In this document: piece after piece, positions 57,553-64,000 of the stretch | How the letters are laid out: each line of letters starts with the position of its first letter | Position numbering within the stretch: the first letter of the stretch is position 1 | NCBI GenBank assembly: GCA_017979445.1 | Contig: CM030705.1 | Coordinates: forward strand, 12,624,679-12,688,678 | From: Akebia trifoliata | Taxonomy: Eukaryota; Streptophyta; Magnoliopsida; Ranunculales; Lardizabalaceae | DNA: 64,000 nucleotides | Reading direction: 5' to 3' | Notes under the pieces: model-generated | The model's input: the letters and a program-made list of their open reading frames with translations, nothing else | Databases searched by the model: none | Told to the model about the DNA's origin: nothing | Program-made: the position numbers and the translations under genes

Positions 57553-60500
57553 TATAGTCACCAAAGTCGTAGACTTTTTGAATAAATCGCGATTAAATCC
57601 CTATTTTTTCAATTGGTGATTAAATCATAATGTTTTGAAAAAATCATGATCTAATCGAACTTCACGATTAAATCACAAAATTCATGATTAAATCTTTTAG
57701 TTTTCTAAGGGGTTTGTTTTATAAGAAATTTAAAAAGTGGTGTTCTTGCAATTTACAAAACTCTCTCCAAACTTACAACCCAAAATATATTCGTTGTGTC
57801 TTTTGCTGAAAGCTAAAGAAAATCAAAGCCATAAATATTTTCTTTTTTTGCGATTGCTGCTGCAACTCCTTGTTTCGATGACGTCGAATCTTTTTGTTAT
57901 CTTTTCAACCTCTTCTTTAAACTCAGTCAGTATTGCTTTTTGATCTTTACTTTGAAGAAGAACAACAACCGAATAGGAACATGCCACTCTCTCCAGTCTA
58001 ATCAATCTCTCTTGATCTCAAGTCGAATGGATTTCGAATTAGATTTGATTCCTTGTCCATACTCAATATAATCGAAAGGATTTTCTTATTTTAGAATTAT
58101 ATATCTTGAAAACATAAAAGATGTTTGATAAAATACCAAAGCCACAAGTATTTTGTTAGTTAGCCTCTTTAATACATTTTTTTATTCTTTCATAAGATAG
58201 AGAGGTCATATCAATCAATAATATGGATGATTTTTTTTGTTGGCTGCTTCAATATATTTATTCTGAGTTATTTGTTGCTATTTGCTGCATTTTTTTTAAT
58301 GTTACTTTTGCTAAATGTATTGTGTTATTTGTTATTGCAATTTTTTTTAATGTTATTGTTGTTGGATTTATTATGAGTTATTTGTTATTGGCTTACTGTA
58401 GTTTATTTTTTAATATTACAGTTGTTAAATTTAAATTACTGTCAATTCTCTTTACTTTTTAAATACTCTCTATGTTTTTTTGTTACTGTTGCTGAATTTA
58501 TTATGTATTAATTTTTGTTGTACTTTTATTTTTTAATATTATTGTTGTTGAATTTAAATTAATGTCAATTATGTTTCTATTTTTTAAATGCTCTCTATAG
58601 GTTGTATTTGTATGTTAGAATCATGAAGATTTATTTTTTTAATGTATAGTTAAGTATATATTTGTTATTTTTAACTTTTATTTGTTATTCATTATAGAAT
58701 GTCGAGAAGAAATGGTTTGTTTTAAGAATACTTAATCGAGAAAAGGGGAAAGATGAAGTGTAAATTTTGTCAAGTCTTTCGTAGGGATGATAACAAAAAT
58801 ACATACTCATTTATCAAAATTACTTAAAAGGGATGTTTGTCCATGTACTTAAAACAAATTATATGACGAAACCATTTAGTGGTAGTGTGTTTGGAGGCAG
58901 GGGCAATTCAACGGGATCTATCGATTTAAGACAAATGGGAATCTCTCACCAACCGATGATTATTTCGCTTGTGAAGAAAAAAGAAAATGAGATTGCTGAC
59001 AAAGCTATAGTTAAAATGATTATTGCAAATAATCTACTTTTTAATTTGTTGAGAATGGTAGAGTTTTGAGAAATGATAACTATAATTTCTAATCATGGTT
59101 CAGGATTTATCCTTCCTGGTAGTGAAACAACAAGAACCAAAATTTTAGCATCTTTAAAGGGGGGAAGTAGAGGAATATATTGAAGAACTTAAAAAATCAT
59201 AGGTTGTTTTTGGATGTACTCTTATGACAGATTCGTGGACCGATGGGAAGAAAATGTCACATATTAATTTATTGGTGTCTTGTCTTAAACGAATATATTT
59301 TTTTTGAAATTCGAGTGCACTGTTGGGAAAAAGAAGGATGCCAATTACATAGAAAATTTTATTTGCTATGGAATTGAAGAAATTGGGTTAGAAAATGTTA
59401 TCCAATTTATTTTAGACAATGCTTTAAATTACAGTGCAACGAGTTTATTGTTGAAAATAAATTTTCAAATATCTTTAAGATGTCTTGTGCCGTATATTAT
59501 TTGGATCTCATTTTAGAAAATATTGATGAGCTTCCGAATGTAAAGTCTATTTTGAAAAGCGCACGAAATATGGTAAAATCTTCTACAAATTCCAACATGT
59601 GCTTGATTTAATGCAGTCATAGACGAATGGAAGGGAATTAAAAAGGTCGGAAGTAACTAAATTTGCAATACAATTTCTTTATTTGTAATATTTTACGAAA
59701 GAAGAATAAGTACTTTGATTTATGATCGTTTCAACTAAATGGAGAAATTTTCCTCAGAACAAGACAAGGGATGGAATAAATGATGAGCACTGATGTGCAC
59801 TATTGAACCTTTGGTGTGAGTGTTGAGGATGGCAGATGTAGATCGTTGTACCATAGGTTACTTGTATGAAAGCATGGATAGGGAAAATGAAGTTATTAAA
59901 GACTTTTACAAAGGTAACATTGAGAAATATGAAGTATCTTAGAAAATAATTGATGAAAGGTTGAATTGTACCCTTCATAGTCCTCTCCATGTAGTAGCGG
60001 CCTATTTGAACCCACAATTATTTCATGTCAAGTTTGTCAAATTAAATAAAGAGGTAAAATTGGGACTTGAAAAAGTTTTATCGATGATGGTTACCCTTAA
60101 TATGAAGAAAGAAATTGGTAGAAAGCTCACATTTTCACACAAAGGATATAAAAAGATTTTGTGATATGGCAATTGATCGTCTTTCTGATACGCATCCATG
60201 TAAGTTTATTTTATTTCTTATAATTTCAAAGTTTCAATTACATTATTTATTTTCATAATTAATAAATAATAATGCATTTATTTCTTTATTAAGAATTTGG
60301 TAGGATATGCGGGATAGTAAGGTTCTAAATCTTCAGAAGTTAGCATTCAAATTGCATAGTTAACCATGTAGCGTTTCTAGATGTGAAATACATTAGATTG
60401 CTTTTGAGGTTGCACATACTAAGAAGAGAAATAGATTGGAGCTAAAGAAATTGCATTACTTAGTGTTTGTTTGGATGAACATGCATTTTATGAAGACATG

Positions 60501-60939
60501 TGAAAATAGAGAACAAAAAAATTCAGAACCAATCATTTTGAAATTTTTTTTGCCTCACAAGATATCCTAAATGATGAAGAAATAAGATGAGATAATATCG
60601 ATAAAGATGATGGTGATAATCATAGTAATGGAGCATTAGGGAATGAGGATAAAATGGATGATGATGTTCACGTTGATGATTATGATGAGTTGAGGCATAG
60701 TAGTTTTTGATTTATGATTATAATGCTCTTGTATTTTGAAGTTTAAACTATTTTAAATGGGTGGGTGTTACCTTTTTTTGGGGATTTATGAATGGCATCA
60801 GTTTAAAATTTTATGATTTAAAATAGGATTTGATAATATAAATGATAATACCACTTAGTAGAAAAAATTATATTGTTCTAATATGATTTCGATTTTACCC
60901 TTGCCGACTTATTCCCGAACCCCCAACTTGGTGACTATG
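57553..60939 (+). mobile_element. Decayed hAT transposon inserted in the Copia protease region
   Basis: The element is 3387 bases with termini TATAGTCACCAA (left) and CATAGTCACCAA (right complement). Its 8-base target duplication is ATGACATG (57545-57552) and ATGACAAG (60940-60947). Excising it rejoins the Copia protease reading. Left subterminal sequence has repeated GATTAAATC motifs. The interior carries a broken hAT transposase on the plus strand. The terminal sequences, duplication size and internal protein all agree. Confidence 0.88.
58700..60720 (+). pseudogene. hAT transposase pseudogene
   Basis: The order of the family can be followed through frameshifts. A BED-type zinc-finger start lies near 58750 (KMKCKFCQVF, then RRDDN). 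The DUF659 region lies near 59210-59280 (GCTLMTDSWTDGKKMSHINLL). A middle part follows near 59860-60010 (ENEVIKDFYKGNIEKYE, then AAYLNPQLFH). The C-terminal dimerisation region is near 60395-60500 (HTKKRNRLELKKLHYLVFV). Stops and frame changes occur throughout, so no active transposase is expected. Confidence 0.82.
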
Positions 60940-63786
60940 ATGACAAGTAAATCTAGTCTGTTATCTTCCTTTTGTTCATCTACTTGCCAAAATGTTAAAT
61001 TGACTAATGGATCTTTTTCTAAAGTTGTTGGATTAGGTACATTTCAACCTCATCCTTAGATTTTTTTTGTTTTTTGTATTTTATGTCCCTAAATTTTCTT
61101 TTAGCTTTTTATCTGTTAGTCAATTGACAAAGAAATTATAATGTTTTGTGACATTTTTTTCAATTGTTGTGTTTTTCAAGATTTAAAGACGAAGAAGGCG
61201 ATTGGTAGCGGGTGAGAAATAAGCGATCTATATTTTCTGGATTGTGCTCATGCAAATACAACAATTCATTAATCTTCTAGTTCTTTTCAATAGCACTGTA
61301 GAATCAATCACCTTTGTTATCGGATTCTACGTAGTTTAATTCCTAATTTGAGTTGTGAGTCTTTATTTAATTGTGAAGCGTGTCACTTAAGTAAATATCA
61401 TTGTGTTTCTTTTTTTACTTAGTATGAATGGTGGAGTGCTAGTCTTTTTCATTTAGTTCATTCTAATTCGTAGGGACATGCAAGAGTTTCATCATACCTT
61501 AGTTTTAAGATTATTTTGTTACTCTTTTTGGATTATTTCTTAAGAATGATTTAGTTATTTTTAATAAAAGATAGTTCATAATTGTTTACAATTTCATATG
61601 AAAATAGAAATTCAGTTTAGTATGCCTACTTGCATTTTGTGTTTTGATAATGCTAAATAATATTTTCTTGGTCAGTATGTTAAATATCTTCATTCCCATA
61701 AAATTATCCACCAGTCTTCTGGTGTGCACACCCCTCAACAAAATGGGATTGATGAACACAAGAATCGTTATCTATTAGAAGTTTCCCATATTTTATTCTT
61801 CTAGATGAAAGTTCTTAAAACTTATCGGAGTTAAGTTGGTCTCACTGCTTGCTATCTTATTAACATGGTGCCTATTCCTATTCTCAAGGGTAAATATCCA
61901 CACAAGGTATTATTTTCGGATAGTTCGTCCTTTTATCTTACTCAATGTGTTTTTGGATGTGCTTGTTTTGTTCATTTTCTGGGACCTAGTTTGGATAAGT
62001 TAGATTTGTGTATTCCTTGACTATATTCGAACGCATAAGGATTATGAAAATTATAGCCCCCCCTTGCGTAAATATTTTATATGTGCGGATGTTATATTCT
62101 TTGAGTCTGTCCCATATTTTTTCAACACATCTTCTAATGACATTAGTATTACTCATGTTGCATTGCCTATTCCCATTTTTATTTCTACTGTTCCACTTCT
62201 TAAAGTGTACTTTAGAAGGATGGTCACTACAACACCAACAATATCAATATCTTCATTATAGTTCCTTCACTAAATCCGGATCCTTCTCCAGTTCAACCTC
62301 CAGATGAGTTATCTATTGCTCATTGTAAAAGTATTCCCTATTGCATTATTAGACATCCCATTACTAACTTTGGGTCATGTGCTTCATTATCTTTTTCTTT
62401 GTCTATTTTTTTTTTCATTGGTATCCTCTATTTCTGTTCCTTAGTGTCTTTAGTATGCCTTATTCCATTCGGGTTGGAGGATAACAATAGAAGAGGAAAT
62501 GGTTGCCCTTCAAAGCAATAATATATGAACTATTTTCTCTCTTCTTCGTGAAAAAAAAATAGTGGGGCTATAGATGGATTCATGTTGTTAAGTTCCACCT
62601 GGATGGCACAATGATAGATTGAAAGTACGACTGGTTGCAAAGGGCTATATAAATTACATTTTTATATGCTAATTTGTAGGAAGAAGTGTATATGGAGCAA
62701 CCACTGGGATTTGTTGCTCAGGGGGAGGTTGATATAGTATGTAAGCTTAAAAACGCCCTTTAAATAGTCTCTGCGAGCATGATTTGGAAAATTTAACAAT
62801 GCAATTCTTGAATTTTGGATGTCGAGGTGTCAGACAGACCACTCCATTTTTCATTCACTCCATTAGTGGGTATATTCTTCTAGTTGTATATGTGGATGAT
62901 ATTATATTGATATGCAACGATGCTATTGGGATTGAGAAGTTAAAGCCATTTTTACAATAAATGTTTCCTACTAGAATTTGGGTAAGTTGATGTATTTTCT
63001 TGGTATTGAGGTTTCACATTCAACTGGTAGTATTAGTCTCTCACAGAGAAAATATTCTTAGACAAAGTTGATTATCGATCAAGGGGATCTTTTTTATGAT
63101 TCCTTGAAAGGTATATATGAGACTTGTTGGGAAGTTGAATTATCTCATTAATATTAAACTAGACATTTTATTTGTTATGAATATTGTTAATCAGTTTATG
63201 GAAGCTCCTAAGTACCTCAGTGGGTTGCATTGCAGTGTATTGTTAGATACTTAAAGGGTTCCCTAGGATGTGATTGGTTGTACAAGTCAAATAGTCATAC
63301 TCGCATAAATGGGTATACAAATGCAAACTAGACAAGCTCTCCTTCAGATAGGAGATCCACCATAGGGTATTGTACATTCTCGGATAGTAATTTTGGGACA
63401 TGGAAAAGTAAGAAACAGACAGCTGCTGTTAGATCTAGTGTTGAGGCTGAATACAGAGTTATGTCACGTACGTCTTGTGAGATAACTTGTTTGAGACAAT
63501 TTCTTTGGGAGATAGACTTTACAGTAGAAATATCTACGAGTCTCTTTTGTGATAAATAGGTAGTCATACTCATAGTTTCTAATATTTTGTTTCATGAGAA
63601 GACGATGCATATTGAAGTTGTCATTTTGTTCGTGATAAACTCTTGAATGGTGAAATTGTTACTCCCTATGTGAAATCTGACAATCAACTTACTGGTTTGT
63701 TTACCAAATCATTGGGTTGTAGTAGGGTGGATTATATTTTTAACAAGTTGGAATTATATGATTTATATTCTCCAACTTGAGGGGAG

Positions 63787-64000
63787 TGTTAGGAGTAATA
63801 AGTTATCATTAGTAGCGACAATATCGTCTTTTTCTTCCTTTTATGAATAATGATGAATGCATATGGCTTTGGTATGGGGTTGGGTACACTGTTGACGTGG
63901 CAAGGGCACAAAACAACACATCTTTTCTTATGTATCCACAATGAAAAAAGATCTATGGTTCTTTGCCCTTGCCATATTAGCTGCATACCCAAATGTGTAC
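63787..64000 (+). repeat. Start of Copia 3' LTR (runs off the window)
   Basis: Begins TGTTAGGAGTAATAAG directly after the purine-rich primer tract and continues past the window end, so its 3' border and length are unknown. It contains GACGTGGCAAGGGC near 63895. No matching 5' copy was found in the window. Confidence 0.7.

Larger units (their letters stand above)
56600..64000 (+). mobile_element. Decayed Ty1/Copia retrotransposon, split by a hAT element, 3' LTR cut by the window edge
   Basis: Remnant domains follow Copia order on the plus strand. A gag block at about 56620-56960 (MFLKAKEKCSHLLIEKP, ITKDLWERV). A CCHC-like zinc knuckle near 57265-57330 (CIHCG then EYCWDLHGKP). The protease active-site block near 57518-57545 (PWIIDSGALNHMT), cut by the hAT insertion and resumed at 60948. 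Integrase-region remnants lie at about 61150-62110. Reverse transcriptase follows, with YVDD near 62893, then RNase H near 63325-63490 (SPSDRRSTIGYCTFSDSN, SSVEAEYRVMS). A purine-rich tract (GAGGGGAG) at 63779-63786 precedes the 3' LTR. Many stops and frameshifts show it is dead. No 5' LTR or primer-binding site was seen. Confidence 0.88.

Noticed and set aside
58223..58462. 79-codon hydrophobic frame resembling a membrane protein
   Set aside because: It comes from T-rich tandem repeats inside the hAT element and has no recognisable membrane-protein family.
62008..62307. 99-codon frame on the plus strand
   Set aside because: It lies within the Copia integrase-to-reverse-transcriptase remnant and in part reads a different frame from the ancestral protein.

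Overview
The window is nuclear DNA from a flowering plant, most likely a dicot. It is strongly AT-rich and has spliced genes with GT-AG introns, plant-specific gene families, Copia, RTE-type LINE, SINE, hAT and Mutator-like transposons, and many microsatellites. The species cannot be told from the sequence. No rRNA, tRNA, CRISPR or bacterial features are seen.

Three host genes are supported. (1) A plus-strand F-box/kelch-repeat gene has a single coding exon (4395-5786) behind an intron in its leader. (2) A plus-strand gene for a membrane-anchored ubiquitin-fold (MUB) protein has three coding exons (17968-18097, 19141-19311, 23398-23450). The last is a 53-base exon carrying the C-terminal CaaX prenylation signal. 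(3) A minus-strand gene for a very long coiled-coil protein with an N-terminal NT-C2 (EEIG1/EHBP1-type) domain has ten coding exons from 39453 down to 25111 and encodes about 1888 residues, 1475 of them in one exon. Its leader exon lies near 42.76-43.0 kb. Genes 2 and 3 converge tail to tail. From memory, the three match Arabidopsis At1g22040, At1g22050 (MUB6) and At1g22060, so the block looks like conserved microsynteny.

Most of the rest is transposon-derived. Region 1-4.2 kb holds a hAT-type MITE, a long inverted repeat and the F-box promoter and leader. Region 6-17.9 kb is intergenic with several inverted-repeat element families, including three back-to-back foldback elements joined through TA/TG microsatellites (10.40-11.55 kb). 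The MUB introns hold a hAT MITE with an 8-base target duplication and a LINE with a SINE inside it. The large introns of the coiled-coil gene hold a second LINE split by a Mutator-like element with a 9-base duplication, and about 4 kb of unidentified sequence. Region 43-56 kb holds further MITEs, two SINE copies of a second family and satellite-like repeats. Region 56.6-64 kb is a decayed Copia retrotransposon split inside its protease by a 3.4-kb decayed hAT transposon; its 3' LTR runs off the window.

The genes do not form an operon or pathway. The F-box protein is probably a substrate adaptor of an SCF ubiquitin ligase. The MUB protein is a lipid-anchored ubiquitin-like protein known in the family to dock E2 enzymes at the plasma membrane. 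The coiled-coil protein is probably a membrane- or cytoskeleton-associated scaffold. The window is most informative for its transposon nesting, where target duplications give the order of insertion.
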